Shown in pieces: positions 17,108-25,756 of a DNA stretch of 64,000 nt. The position numbers were made by a program, and so were the translations under genes. The notes below the pieces were generated by a model. It worked only from the letters and a program-made list of their open reading frames with translations, was not told the origin of the DNA and did not search any database. This DNA comes from CAG-411 sp963643465. Its GTDB lineage: Bacteria; Bacillota; Clostridia; Lachnospirales; Lachnospiraceae. The stretch lies in NCBI GenBank assembly GCA_963643465.1, contig CAVIJT010000009.1, forward strand, positions 1-64,000. The letters run 5' to 3'. The stretch's first letter is position 1, and every line of letters begins with the position of its first letter.

Positions 17108-18106
17108 TTACTGAACGTCTTTCTTTCCACTTAGAAATTCTACATATTTACCTGTACCAATTGCCACAACTGTCATTGGATTTTCTGCTGTCATAGTTGT
17201 AATTCCGGTTCTAGCCTCAATTAATTCTTCTAAACCACGAAGCAATGCTCCGCCACCTGTAAGCACAATACCTCTATCTGCGATATCTGCTGACAATTCT
17301 GGTGGAGTCTTTTCCAATACAGTATGCACTGCTTCAACGATCTGAGATGTTGCCTCCTGCAATGCTTCCTCTGTCTCTTCTGAAGTAACTGTAATTGTCT
17401 TTGGTAAACCAGTTACTAAATTACGACCTCTTACATCAATGCTCTCTACTTCATCTCTCTTAAAAGCAGTTCCAATCTTTATCTTAATGTCCTCTGCGGT
17501 TCTCTCTCCAATCAAAAGATTGTGTTTCTTACGCATATAACGAACAATTGCCTCATCAAAATTATCTCCAGCAACTTTAATAGATGTACTTACAACAGTA
17601 CCACCTAAAGAAATAACTGCAATATCTGTAGTTCCGCCACCGATATCTACGATCATGTTACCACATGGTCTTGAAATGTCAATTCCAGCTCCAATTGCTG
17701 CTGCAATTGGCTCTTCAATAATCGCAACTTCTCTTGCACCTGCAAGCATGGTTGCATCTTCTACCGCTCTTCTCTCTACTTCTGTTACCTGTGTAGGTAC
17801 ACAAACACTAATTCTAGGCTTGCGGAATCTTGGCTGCTTTCCAATTGCCTTCTCAATGAAGTAGCGTATCATCTTTTCCGTATAAGTATAATCAGAGATG
17901 ACACCCTGTCTCAAAGGACGGATTGCAACGATATTGCCCGGTGTTCTTCCAAGCATCAATCGTGCTTCCTCTCCAATAGCCTTAATCTTATTTGTGTCTC
18001 TGTCAAATGCAACTACTGATGGCTCTTTTAATACAACACCTTTACCTTTTATATAAACCAACACGCTGGCTGTTCCTAAATCAATACCAATATCGCTTCC
18101 GATCAT
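17108..18106 (-). CDS. MreB/Mbl-type bacterial actin
   Basis: A 332-residue actin-fold protein that assembles membrane-associated filaments guiding lateral wall synthesis in rod-shaped cells. ATPase motifs are visible: DIGIDLGTASVLVY (phosphate 1), IVDIGGGTTDIAV (phosphate 2) and ILTGGGALLRGL (adenosine). It is not beside mreC/mreD, so it may be the Mbl or MreBH type rather than the main MreB; I leave the symbol blank. It has a good promoter and its own terminator. Confidence 0.93.
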   Translation of the reverse strand: MIGSDIGIDLGTASVLVYIKGKGVVLKEPSVVAFDRDTNKIKAIGEEARLMLGRTPGNIVAIRPLRQGVISDYTYTEKMIRYFIEKAIGKQPRFRKPRISVCVPTQVTEVERRAVEDATMLAGAREVAIIEEPIAAAIGAGIDISRPCGNMIVDIGGGTTDIAVISLGGTVVSTSIKVAGDNFDEAIVRYMRKKHNLLIGERTAEDIKIKIGTAFKRDEVESIDVRGRNLVTGLPKTITVTSEETEEALQEATSQIVEAVHTVLEKTPPELSADIADRGIVLTGGGALLRGLEELIEARTGITTMTAENPMTVVAIGTGKYVEFLSGKKDVQ

Positions 18107-18172
18107 CTTGCCTGCTCCTTTCCTCTCTGCTTATCTATATAGAATCTGATTTCTTTAAACGTACTCTTATCC

Positions 18173-18201
18173 ATTATAAACACATTCCCTATATTTTTCA
18201 A
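18173..18201 (-). promoter_or_regulatory. Promoter of the mreB homologue
   Basis: Minus-strand TTGAAA (18201-18196), 17 bases, TATAAT (18178-18173). Confidence 0.8.
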
Positions 18202-18405
18202 AGGAAATTTATAAAATTTTACTTTTTCTTGGTAATACACAATTTTTTTTCCTTTTTCTTTATTTTTTTGCCTATTATGACGATAAAACAGTATTGTTGC
18301 CTTCTGTACTAACGTTGTGGCAGCATATCACTCTAATAGAAACACAGCAGCAAACTTTATGCTTTTTGTGCTTACCTATACCAAAATCTCTATCTATATT
18401 TTGTC
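18202..18405. other. AT-rich spacer between divergent genes
   Basis: About 200 bases between the mreB-like promoter and the promoter of the 18470 gene. I see no gene or strong repeat in it. Confidence 0.4.
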
Positions 18406-18434
18406 TTGTCAAGCTCTTTGCTTTTTACTAAAAT
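18406..18434 (+). promoter_or_regulatory. Promoter of the small membrane protein gene
   Basis: TTGTCA (18406-18411), 17 bases, TAAAAT (18429-18434). Confidence 0.65.
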
Positions 18435-18469
18435 ATAGTGTAGAAACGAACCATGAAAGGGAGATATTT

Positions 18470-18943
18470 ATGAAACCAAACACTACTAAGTTACATCACG
18501 AGTTAAGAAAAATTGCTGGCCTGCAAGCATTGACGTTTGTTCGCCATTACTTATTATTTGCCACTGCATTCTGTATGCTTTCCTTTTTTTCACAAAGCTA
18601 TAATGTCTACTACATGTATGTTTTTTTCTTTACCTTGTTAGCGCCATTTTTTATGGAGCAAATCCCCCAAAAACAAACAACTGTCCAGCAACCAAAGTTG
18701 TTTCCTGTACTAAAAAAAGAATACCAGTATTCTTCCTTACGCTATCAGTGTTTGTTATGGACTTTTTGGATTGACAACTTATTATTAGCAGTATGGGTTA
18801 TAAAAGCCTCCATCACTCTTCCGGATACTTTATTTCACCATGTTCCGTTATTTCTATTAGTCAGTAACATTTTATTTTATCTACTGTTCTTTTATTATTA
18901 CCAATTTAAATTTCATTATCAATTAATCAACAACCGTTGGTAG
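18470..18943 (+). CDS. Four-helix membrane protein of unknown function
   Basis: I do not recognise this 157-residue protein. It has four hydrophobic segments at about residues 25-43, 47-63, 99-118 and 128-146, separated by a charged loop (about 64-95) containing PQKQTTVQQPK and KKEYQY. Aromatic residues are frequent. The open frame continues upstream to 18317, but the ATG at 18470 follows GGGAG and a good promoter, so I use it. It is a single gene ended by a strong bidirectional terminator. Confidence 0.7.
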   Translation: MKPNTTKLHHELRKIAGLQALTFVRHYLLFATAFCMLSFFSQSYNVYYMYVFFFTLLAPFFMEQIPQKQTTVQQPKLFPVLKKEYQYSSLRYQCLLWTFWIDNLLLAVWVIKASITLPDTLFHHVPLFLLVSNILFYLLFFYYYQFKFHYQLINNRW

Positions 18944-18963
18944 AATACTGTGAAAGTCTTTTT

Positions 18964-19005
18964 AAAACAAGCACACTTATACCCCTGCATAAGTGTGCTT
19001 GTTTT
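18964..19005. terminator. Bidirectional terminator
   Basis: A perfect 17-bp stem AAAACAAGCACACTTAT / ATAAGTGTGCTTGTTTT with an 8-base loop and T/A runs on both sides, between the 18470 membrane gene and the convergent anti-sigma-like gene. Confidence 0.9.
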
Positions 19006-19058
19006 TAAAAACCTAATGTGTATAAACCAATAATCATTAACGGAATTAGGAATGCACA

Positions 19059-20237
19059 CTACTTCTTATCTAAAAGTTCCTGTGGTATTTCTGTCTCTTC
19101 TACTATTGGTGCCATGGTTTGCTCTACCTCTTGGGTTACTATTGGCTCTTCTACACCCTCTGTTTCCTCTGGAAGCAAGGTTTCTGTTACTTCTGTTTCA
19201 TCTTCCTTAGGTTCTTCCTCCACTGCGGTTGCAAACAAAGCCATCCCCCGTTCATTATGATAATTTCCATAGTATCTACCCTGTTTTTCCTCAATGCTTT
19301 TTCCAGTTGAGCCAAAAACCGAATACAATTGTTCCGTCTTTGCATTCAAATCAACAATAGACACGGTAAGTGAGGCTTGCAAATAAGATGCTGGTACTTG
19401 ATACATAAGCTGCAAGTACCGATTGTTACCAAGGGCAACCATGGTCCCTGTACAGCTGGTATATACATCCGCCTCAGTTCCTGCTACACTTTGAAGCTGT
19501 CCAAACATTTCTTCTTCCCAAACACTATCTTCCGGTTCCACACTTTTTGTCTGACCACTTCCCACTTCATACAATTTTACATCATCCGTAAGTATTTCCT
19601 CATTATACACAGAAAAAAGAATCTTAGTTCCGTCTGCATTTACTTGGATATGCGCCCCCACTCCATCTTCGTCATACTGACTGGAAGAAATGGTTTCCAC
19701 TATTCTGCCTTCTGAAATACTATATATAATTATGCCAAAGTCTCCATGAAAAATAACCCGATTCTCCGAAGCATAATCTACTGTAATATTTCCTCTTCCC
19801 ATTTGCGCCAATTTAGTTATGGCATCACTGCTGGCATTTGTCTCGATACTCTCTTTCTTTTGTACCTGATGCTTCTTTGCATCTTTTGTTTCCTTCTTCT
19901 TGCCTTTTGTTGTTTCTTCTGGAGCAACTGTTCCCAATGGTGTCTCCACACTCTTTGCTACATGTTGTTCTTTTTCACTTTTTGGCTGTAAAGAGTTTCC
20001 TAAGTATACACCCGTTGCCACTATGGCAATTCCTGCTGCCATTCCGCCTGCAATACGAATCCATTTATTATGTTTGCTTAATTTGGAGTCATTTTCGTTC
20101 CATGGGTCATATGCTTCCAGCTCCACATCTTCTGGCTGCTCTTTGCATTTTTCCAACGCACGTTTCTTTGTCTTTTCAATTAATTCCGCACTTGGATGAA
20201 GATTATCATACTTCTTTTTATATTCTTCCTGAAACAT
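19059..20237 (-). CDS. Probable membrane-bound anti-sigma factor
   Basis: A 392-residue single-pass membrane protein. An N-terminal cytoplasmic part (about 1-60, with KKRALEKCKEQ) precedes one helix at about 63-80 (GGMAAGIAIVATGVYLG). The large extracellular part includes Thr/Lys/Glu-rich linkers, a middle domain with NGTKILFSVYN-like strands, and a Glu/Thr-rich tail. It starts at the stop of the ECF sigma gene with a one-base overlap (TAATG), so translation is probably coupled. The position, size and topology are those of an anti-sigma factor that holds its sigma at the membrane. I see no classical ZAS zinc motif, so the call rests on context. Confidence 0.7.
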   Translation of the reverse strand: MFQEEYKKKYDNLHPSAELIEKTKKRALEKCKEQPEDVELEAYDPWNENDSKLSKHNKWIRIAGGMAAGIAIVATGVYLGNSLQPKSEKEQHVAKSVETPLGTVAPEETTKGKKKETKDAKKHQVQKKESIETNASSDAITKLAQMGRGNITVDYASENRVIFHGDFGIIIYSISEGRIVETISSSQYDEDGVGAHIQVNADGTKILFSVYNEEILTDDVKLYEVGSGQTKSVEPEDSVWEEEMFGQLQSVAGTEADVYTSCTGTMVALGNNRYLQLMYQVPASYLQASLTVSIVDLNAKTEQLYSVFGSTGKSIEEKQGRYYGNYHNERGMALFATAVEEEPKEDETEVTETLLPEETEGVEEPIVTQEVEQTMAPIVEETEIPQELLDKK

Positions 20238-20740
20238 TAAAACTCAACTCCTTTCAGCATACTTTTTAACTTTCTTCTGGCTCGTGTCAAACGAGTTCGT
20301 ACCGTTGACTCTTTTTCCTGCAAAATCTTACCAATATCTGAAATGGACAATTCTTCATAGTAAAAAAGATGTAACACTACTCGATAGCGCTCTGGCAGTT
20401 TATTTAACACTACATCCAATTCACTACCTTCTTCTATTTTATCTTCATATATCATAGTATTTTCCACTTCTTGGCTCCACTCTGCCTTCTTTTTGTTCCA
20501 TGTACTGCCAAGAGCACTCTTGCATTGGTTGAGGGTCACACGAATCAACCATGCTTTTTCATGCTCCGGGTTCTGCATTTGTTCACGATACTGCATCCAT
20601 TTGATAAATACTTCCTGAAAAATGTCATCTGCATCTGTGCGGCTCTTCATCTGATTGACAGCTATGCGATAGACCATATCTCCATATTTCTCGATAGCGG
20701 TATTCAAACACAACTCTAAATCAATGTTTTCGTCACTCAT
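20237..20740 (-). CDS. ECF-type RNA polymerase sigma factor
   Basis: A 167-residue group IV sigma factor with only regions 2 and 4. Region 2 is at about residues 10-75 (YGDMVYRIAVNQMKSRTDADDIFQEVFIKWMQ, including the DADDIFQEVF core). Region 4 is at about 108-160 (LPERYRVVLHLFYYEELSISDIGKIL followed by STVRTRLTRARRKLK). It should direct polymerase to a small stress or envelope regulon. Its partner anti-sigma gene overlaps its stop codon. No recognisable target genes follow, so the signal is unknown. Confidence 0.92.
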   Translation of the reverse strand: MSDENIDLELCLNTAIEKYGDMVYRIAVNQMKSRTDADDIFQEVFIKWMQYREQMQNPEHEKAWLIRVTLNQCKSALGSTWNKKKAEWSQEVENTMIYEDKIEEGSELDVVLNKLPERYRVVLHLFYYEELSISDIGKILQEKESTVRTRLTRARRKLKSMLKGVEF

Positions 20741-20790
20741 AGTTTCTCCTTCATCTGTAATACTTTTTAAACATCAAAAAAGCTACACTT

Positions 20791-22206
20791 TTAGAATCGA
20801 AAATCTCGATTTCCATGCTCCATCTGAATAATTCTCTCTTTAGCAATCTGTTTTACCTTTTCGTTTGTAATTTTTTCTAATTCTTTTTCTATCATTTTTT
20901 CGCCCAATTCTCTTGTGCCTGGTGCCGCATAATCAATTAAATATTCTTTCAATGTCATAAGCGCATTTGGATGACAACAATTTATAATCTGTCCTGATTT
21001 ACAAAGAGACATAAAGCGATCTCCTGTTCTTCCTTCGCGGTAACATGCGGTACAAAAACTTGGAATATAGCCTGCTGTTATTAACCAATGTACCACTTCA
21101 TCTAACGTTCTCTGATCTGAAACATCAAACTGTTCTGTGTCATGAGGACGTTCCTTTTCCATATATCCGCCTACACTGGTTCTGGAACCTCCAGAAATTT
21201 GAGACACGCCAAGACGAATGATATTTTCTCTAAGTTCTGCTGATTCTCTGGTAGAAATAATCATTCCCGTATAAGGAACAGCCAGACGGATACACGCTGT
21301 AATCTTACAGAATATATCATCGCTAATACCATTATCAAACTTGGAAGGATCAATATCTGCTGCACGTTTTAATCTAGGAACAGAAATGGTATGAGGCCCT
21401 ACTCCATGCACTGCCTCTAAATGTTCTGCATGCATCAAAAGACCAGCAAACTCATAACGGTATTTGTCAAGCCCAAACAATACACCAAGTCCTACATCAT
21501 CGATTCCACCTTCCATAGCACGATCCATTGCCTCTGTATGATAGGCATAATCATGCTTTGGTCCAGCTGGATGTAATGCTTCATAACTTTCTTTATGATA
21601 GGTCTCTTGAAACAGAATATAGGTTCCAATGCCTGCATTATGAAGCATTCTATATTCTTCTACTGTAGTAGCTGCAATGTTTACGTTTACTCGACGGATA
21701 GCTCCATTTTTATGTTTAATACTATAAATTGTGTCAATACATTCTAAAATGTACTCAATCGGATTATTTACCGGATCTTCTCCTGCTTCAATGGCTAACC
21801 GTTTGTGTCCCATATCTTGAAGAGCAATTACCTCTGCACGTACCTCTTCCTGTGTTAATTTCTTTCTTGGAATCTCCTTATTTTGCACATGATATGGACA
21901 ATATACACATTTATTTACACAATAATTAGACAAGTACAGTGGTGCAAACATTACAATACGGTTTCCGTAAAAGTCTTTTTTTATCTGCTCTGCCAAATCA
22001 TAAATCTGTGCAATTTTTTCCTCATTTTCACACGCCAATAACACCGATGCCTCTCTGTGATTTAACCCCTTCTTTTGTTTTGCCTTTTCTAAAATCTGAT
22101 CGATCAAGGCTAAATTATCTTTATTTTTATCTGCATATTCAAGTGTCTCCCGAATTTCTTCATCACTGATAAACTCCTCTGCTCTTAATGATTTTGGATT
22201 ATACAT
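20791..22206 (-). CDS. hydG: [FeFe]-hydrogenase maturase HydG (radical SAM tyrosine lyase)
   Basis: HydG cleaves tyrosine to give the CO and CN ligands of the hydrogenase H-cluster. The radical SAM cluster ligands CVNKCVYC are at residues 96-103 inside a ThiH-like barrel. The C-terminal auxiliary cluster motif is present as CTACYREGRTGDRFMSLC, with the long CX2C...C spacing seen in HydG but not in ThiH. Length (471) is normal. hydE, hydF and the hydrogenase itself are not in the window. GAAAGGAAGAGG precedes the start. The ABC-class ATPase and psd genes lie upstream on the same strand. Confidence 0.95.
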   Translation of the reverse strand: MYNPKSLRAEEFISDEEIRETLEYADKNKDNLALIDQILEKAKQKKGLNHREASVLLACENEEKIAQIYDLAEQIKKDFYGNRIVMFAPLYLSNYCVNKCVYCPYHVQNKEIPRKKLTQEEVRAEVIALQDMGHKRLAIEAGEDPVNNPIEYILECIDTIYSIKHKNGAIRRVNVNIAATTVEEYRMLHNAGIGTYILFQETYHKESYEALHPAGPKHDYAYHTEAMDRAMEGGIDDVGLGVLFGLDKYRYEFAGLLMHAEHLEAVHGVGPHTISVPRLKRAADIDPSKFDNGISDDIFCKITACIRLAVPYTGMIISTRESAELRENIIRLGVSQISGGSRTSVGGYMEKERPHDTEQFDVSDQRTLDEVVHWLITAGYIPSFCTACYREGRTGDRFMSLCKSGQIINCCHPNALMTLKEYLIDYAAPGTRELGEKMIEKELEKITNEKVKQIAKERIIQMEHGNRDFRF

Positions 22207-22239
22207 ATTTCCTCTTCCTTTCTTTTGTTATACTTTCTT

Positions 22240-23943
22240 TCAATGTAAAATCTCTAATTTTCGAAAACGATTCCATGCAGCCATAATTTCCTGCTTTCTT
22301 GGAAGTATTGGAAAACCTGCGGAATACCCCTTTGGAATTAGACTGGAAAATCCATTCTTTTCAACCATTTCATATAATTCTGCCACAAGCTCCTGCATGG
22401 TTTTCTTATTATCGGTCAAACGTTCCATTCCATATTTTAAGAAATATGCCACTCCAACCGTCTGTCCATAATCTATCAATTGTTCTAAATACCGCACATC
22501 CACCACTTCTTTATTCAGTGAAATAGTGTCTGTAGCCGTAGTTTTCACTTTCATATCTCTCCCCTTATAGGACATATCTATTCGCTTTACTTTTCTGGAG
22601 AAGTTATGTTCCGGCACCTGTTTCTTTTGTTCTGTTTTCATATCTGCACATTCCAAAAGTATCTCCATAGCCTCTTTCTTAATATCTTTTACCTGATAAA
22701 AATCAAGCTGTAAAATCGTATCTGCTACTTGAAGATATGCGGCAGAACTTCCCACTACAATTATAGTAGAAATCCCTTTTTCCTCATAAAGTGCGCGCAC
22801 CCAACTAATAAATGGAGTAATAGGTTCTTTATCCTTTGTGACAATGCGCTGCATCACACCATCCCGCACCATAAAATTTGTTGCCGATGTATCTTCATCA
22901 ATTAAAAATGTGCTTGCACCTGCCTCCATTGCCTCAATCATATTACCAGCCTGTGATGTACTTCCACTGGCATTTTCTGTGCAAAACTGCTTCGTATCTT
23001 TGTTATTAGGCAAATTATCAATAAACATCTGAATATCCGTATTACAAATACTTCTGCCATCCTCTGCTCGAATCTTTATTGCATCTTCATCTGTAATGAC
23101 ATACTCCCTACCATCGCCTTTTATGTGGTTATATACACCAAGCTGAATGGCTTCTAACAACGTAGATTTTCCATGATACCCTCCACCTACAATGACAGTT
23201 ACTCCTTCTGGAATACCCATTCCCACCATAGGCTCACCGTAAGGCAAGTCAAAGGTTACCTCCATGGATTTTGGAGACTGGAATAACACCGCATCTTTTA
23301 AAGGTCTTTGAGACACTCCACTTTCTCTTGGAAGAATTGCTCCATTTGCCAAAAAAGCTACTAATTTTTTCTCTTTTAAGTGTTCCCGTATATATTGCTG
23401 ATTTACTGCCAGTTCCATGGTTTCCTGCAATTTCTTTTGTCCATAACTTTTGCATACAAACACTTGCTCCACCATGTCTGGTATCATTTGAAAGAGAATC
23501 TTTTCTAACTCTCCTGCAAGAATGGTTCTCCCTTTGGCAGGGAAGCCCACTAAGAAATATCCTTCTATCTCCTGTTCTTTTATAACTACAGCTTGTCTCT
23601 CAAGCACTTCCTGTCCACATCCACACACACCAAGCCGTCCACTATTTCCAGAACCGGATTTTTTATTTTGTGTGCCAATGTAGCGATTCCACTTTCTTAA
23701 AATCAAATCTTCTAACGCCAGCCGTTTACAACGCTGATCGTACCAAATTTCCGAAAAACCATGAATATTTTTAGGGATGCGTACACGCACCCTGCTTGGT
23801 GATGCAAATGGATCTCCCTGTACTTTATCAATACAAAGCACATAATTTCCAAATTGATACTCTCCTAAAAGTCCTTTGTAAAGTGAATAACTTTTATGAT
23901 CCATTGCCTTTAGATTTTTTTGTAATTCTACTGCTGTCTTCAT
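22240..23943 (-). CDS. Predicted ABC-class ATPase
   Basis: A 567-residue P-loop ATPase of the predicted ABC_ATPase family (soluble, single NTPase core, no membrane segments). The Walker A motif GGGYHGKST is at about residues 255-263. An ABC-signature-like SGSTSQAGN follows, then the Walker B segment ASTFLIDEDTSATNFM and a switch-like VVGSSAAYLQVAD. An N-terminal region of about 240 residues and a C-terminal extension flank the core. The function of the family is unknown. Its start overlaps the stop of psd by four bases (ATGA), so the two genes are translated together. Confidence 0.85.
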   Translation of the reverse strand: MKTAVELQKNLKAMDHKSYSLYKGLLGEYQFGNYVLCIDKVQGDPFASPSRVRVRIPKNIHGFSEIWYDQRCKRLALEDLILRKWNRYIGTQNKKSGSGNSGRLGVCGCGQEVLERQAVVIKEQEIEGYFLVGFPAKGRTILAGELEKILFQMIPDMVEQVFVCKSYGQKKLQETMELAVNQQYIREHLKEKKLVAFLANGAILPRESGVSQRPLKDAVLFQSPKSMEVTFDLPYGEPMVGMGIPEGVTVIVGGGYHGKSTLLEAIQLGVYNHIKGDGREYVITDEDAIKIRAEDGRSICNTDIQMFIDNLPNNKDTKQFCTENASGSTSQAGNMIEAMEAGASTFLIDEDTSATNFMVRDGVMQRIVTKDKEPITPFISWVRALYEEKGISTIIVVGSSAAYLQVADTILQLDFYQVKDIKKEAMEILLECADMKTEQKKQVPEHNFSRKVKRIDMSYKGRDMKVKTTATDTISLNKEVVDVRYLEQLIDYGQTVGVAYFLKYGMERLTDNKKTMQELVAELYEMVEKNGFSSLIPKGYSAGFPILPRKQEIMAAWNRFRKLEILH

Positions 23944-24833
23944 TCCTGTCTTTCCTCCTGATTTTTTCGGAAACCAATTCGTTCTCCCATTTTCACCAAT
24001 GTCTCTATTTCTTCTTTGCTGTTTGCAAGCAAATCCTCATCAAAATCTACCATATTTTCTTTTATCAAAACTACAACCGTAGAACCTCCATATGCAAAAT
24101 GTCCTTTTTCTTCTCCTTTGGATACTTGTCCCATTCCTTGATGTACGTTGCAAATTCTTCCTACCATCATTGCCCCAACTTCCATCTGTATCAATTCACC
24201 AAAATATTTCGTGCGAATACGGCAAAATTCTCTGGCATTTTCCTTATACACTGGAATTTGTTCCCGAACAACGGGATGCAACATATGAAACATTCCTTTT
24301 AAATAATGATTCTTTCCTTTTACTCCATCTGCCACATAACAATAATGATGGTAATCCTCTCCCGTCAAACGAATCACCACCGCATATCCATTTTCATATT
24401 CCTGTGCTAACTCCTTGCTCTTTAGCAAACTGGAAATAGAATACGCACTATTTTTTATAGTAATTTGCAAATCTTTTGAAATGTGATATAAGGACAGCTT
24501 ACCATCTGCCGGCGATACCAGACTTCCCGTTTCTCCATCCACTGGACGATATTCCGGCTTTATCTCTCTGGTAAAGAATTCATTGTAAGAGGAATAGACT
24601 TTAGGTTTATATAGATTCCTATCCACAGAAAATATCATTTTATATGGAATAGCCAACAAAACTGACAATCTACTATCTAAGCATGCTCCCACAAATCTGG
24701 AAACAAATGGCGTAGTAAAAGGTTTTACTAACATTCGTCCCACCAAATTACCATACACCAAAGAACTGATTTTGTCCATAGCTGTTTCCTTTTCTATCTT
24801 TTCCCCGTTTCGATTTGCATATATCATAAACAT
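23940..24833 (-). CDS. psd: Phosphatidylserine decarboxylase proenzyme
   Basis: Makes phosphatidylethanolamine from phosphatidylserine at the membrane. The proenzyme self-cleaves at the GGST motif (FAYGGSTVVVL, near residue 250) to form the pyruvoyl group. Other family segments are SPADGKL, EDYHHYCYV with the catalytic-type His pair, and VGAMMVGRI. The N-terminal MIYANRNGEKIEKE matches the extended start of clostridial enzymes, and AAGGAG lies just upstream, so I keep the early start (24833, or the ATG at 24827). Phosphatidylserine synthase is not in the window. It overlaps the ATPase gene by four bases. Confidence 0.93.
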   Translation of the reverse strand: MFMIYANRNGEKIEKETAMDKISSLVYGNLVGRMLVKPFTTPFVSRFVGACLDSRLSVLLAIPYKMIFSVDRNLYKPKVYSSYNEFFTREIKPEYRPVDGETGSLVSPADGKLSLYHISKDLQITIKNSAYSISSLLKSKELAQEYENGYAVVIRLTGEDYHHYCYVADGVKGKNHYLKGMFHMLHPVVREQIPVYKENAREFCRIRTKYFGELIQMEVGAMMVGRICNVHQGMGQVSKGEEKGHFAYGGSTVVVLIKENMVDFDEDLLANSKEEIETLVKMGERIGFRKNQEERQE

Positions 24834-24854
24834 CTATCTCCTTACATTTTTCTC

Positions 24855-24883
24855 TTTACTTTTTTTTCAGAACATGCTACCAT
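24855..24883 (+). promoter_or_regulatory. Promoter of rnpB
   Basis: TTTACT (24855-24860), 17 bases, TACCAT (24878-24883), placing the start at about 24891-24893 where the RNase P RNA begins. Confidence 0.5.
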
Positions 24884-24892
24884 TTTACTTAT

Positions 24893-25247
24893 GCAACGAG
24901 TAGCACAGATGATCGCGCCTATTGTAGCCGAAAGGCTTTAGGTGAGGAAAGTCCGAGCTTCATAGGGCAGGATGCCGGATAACGTCCGGTGGAGGCGACT
25001 CCAAGGCTAGTGCAACAGAAATAAACCGCACGAATTTTCGTGTAAGGGTGGAAAGGCGAGGTAAGAGCTCCCCGCGGCTTTGGTAACAAAGCTGGCATAT
25101 GTAAACCCCATCCGAAGCAAGACCGAATAGAAAAGCATTGCGGCGGCCCGTCGCGCTTTCGGGTAGGTCGCTTGAGCCTGGTGGCAACATCAGGACTAGA
25201 TAGATGATCATCTAATACAGAACTCGGCTTATAGTGTTGCTCGTTGT
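24893..25247 (+). ncRNA. rnpB: RNase P RNA (M1-like, type A)
   Basis: The catalytic RNA that trims the 5' ends of tRNA precursors. The 5' end GCAACGAG pairs with CTCGTTG at the 3' end (P1). The conserved core is clear: GAGGAAAGTCCGAGCT (P4 side), AGTGCAACAGAAA and AAACCGC, GGTAAGAGC, GGTAACAAAGC, GCAAGACCGAATAG, GGGTAGG..CTTGAGCC, and the 3' block ACAGAACTCGGCTTAT. The order and these elements match the ancestral type A architecture rather than the Bacillus type B. It is about 355 bases, followed by T-rich sequence that can terminate it. Confidence 0.96.
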
Positions 25248-25279
25248 TTTTTCTAAATAGTATTCTATCATATCTATTT

Positions 25280-25744
25280 CTATTTTTCTTTCAGAGTATT
25301 CTCTTTTTTTCCAAATAACTCCCAAAAAGCTACTATGATTCCACCAAACACAATACATACATCAGAAAAATTGAAAATAATTTTCTTTATATAGGCTGCG
25401 TTTACATGAATATAATCCACTACGTAACCTCGTTTCCAGCGATCCCATAAGTTGCTGATACTTCCGCCAAGTAACATGGCATATCCTACTTGCTCTGCTT
25501 TGCGTCTTTTTTTCCTTGTAGCATATCCCCATTTCCACGCCACTCCAATGGTACTAACAAAAGATGCCATTTTTACAAGTTCGGGTTTTTTGTGTCCAAG
25601 GGCATACATGGCTCCTTTATTTTGAGAATGTCGTATGGATACTTTTCCATAGGAACGATTTGCTTCCTTTCCTAATCGTTCCATATAATTTTTGATACAA
25701 TTATCTATAAACACAATTCCTGCTGTAATGCCAATCATCCGCAT
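25280..25744 (-). CDS. Signal peptidase II (LspA-like)
   Basis: A 154-residue membrane aspartyl protease that should remove signal peptides from lipoproteins. The family motifs are present but somewhat divergent: QNKGAMY (for NxGaaF), GGSISNLWDRWKRGYVVDY (with the first catalytic Asp in VDY) and FNFSDVCI (second catalytic Asp). Hydrophobic segments lie at about 5-15, 59-75, 88-97 and 121-140. A basic stretch RKKRRK separates two segments. It may be a second or variant LspA, since typical enzymes are longer in their first helix. It shares a strand and a short gap with the glycosyltransferase upstream. Confidence 0.8.
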   Translation of the reverse strand: MRMIGITAGIVFIDNCIKNYMERLGKEANRSYGKVSIRHSQNKGAMYALGHKKPELVKMASFVSTIGVAWKWGYATRKKRRKAEQVGYAMLLGGSISNLWDRWKRGYVVDYIHVNAAYIKKIIFNFSDVCIVFGGIIVAFWELFGKKENTLKEK

Positions 25745-25756
25745 AACTGTCTCCTT

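Noticed and set aside
24960..25211. Open frame of 83 codons on the minus strand
   Set aside because: It lies antisense to the RNase P RNA, whose conserved core is unmistakable; no ribosome site or family resemblance.
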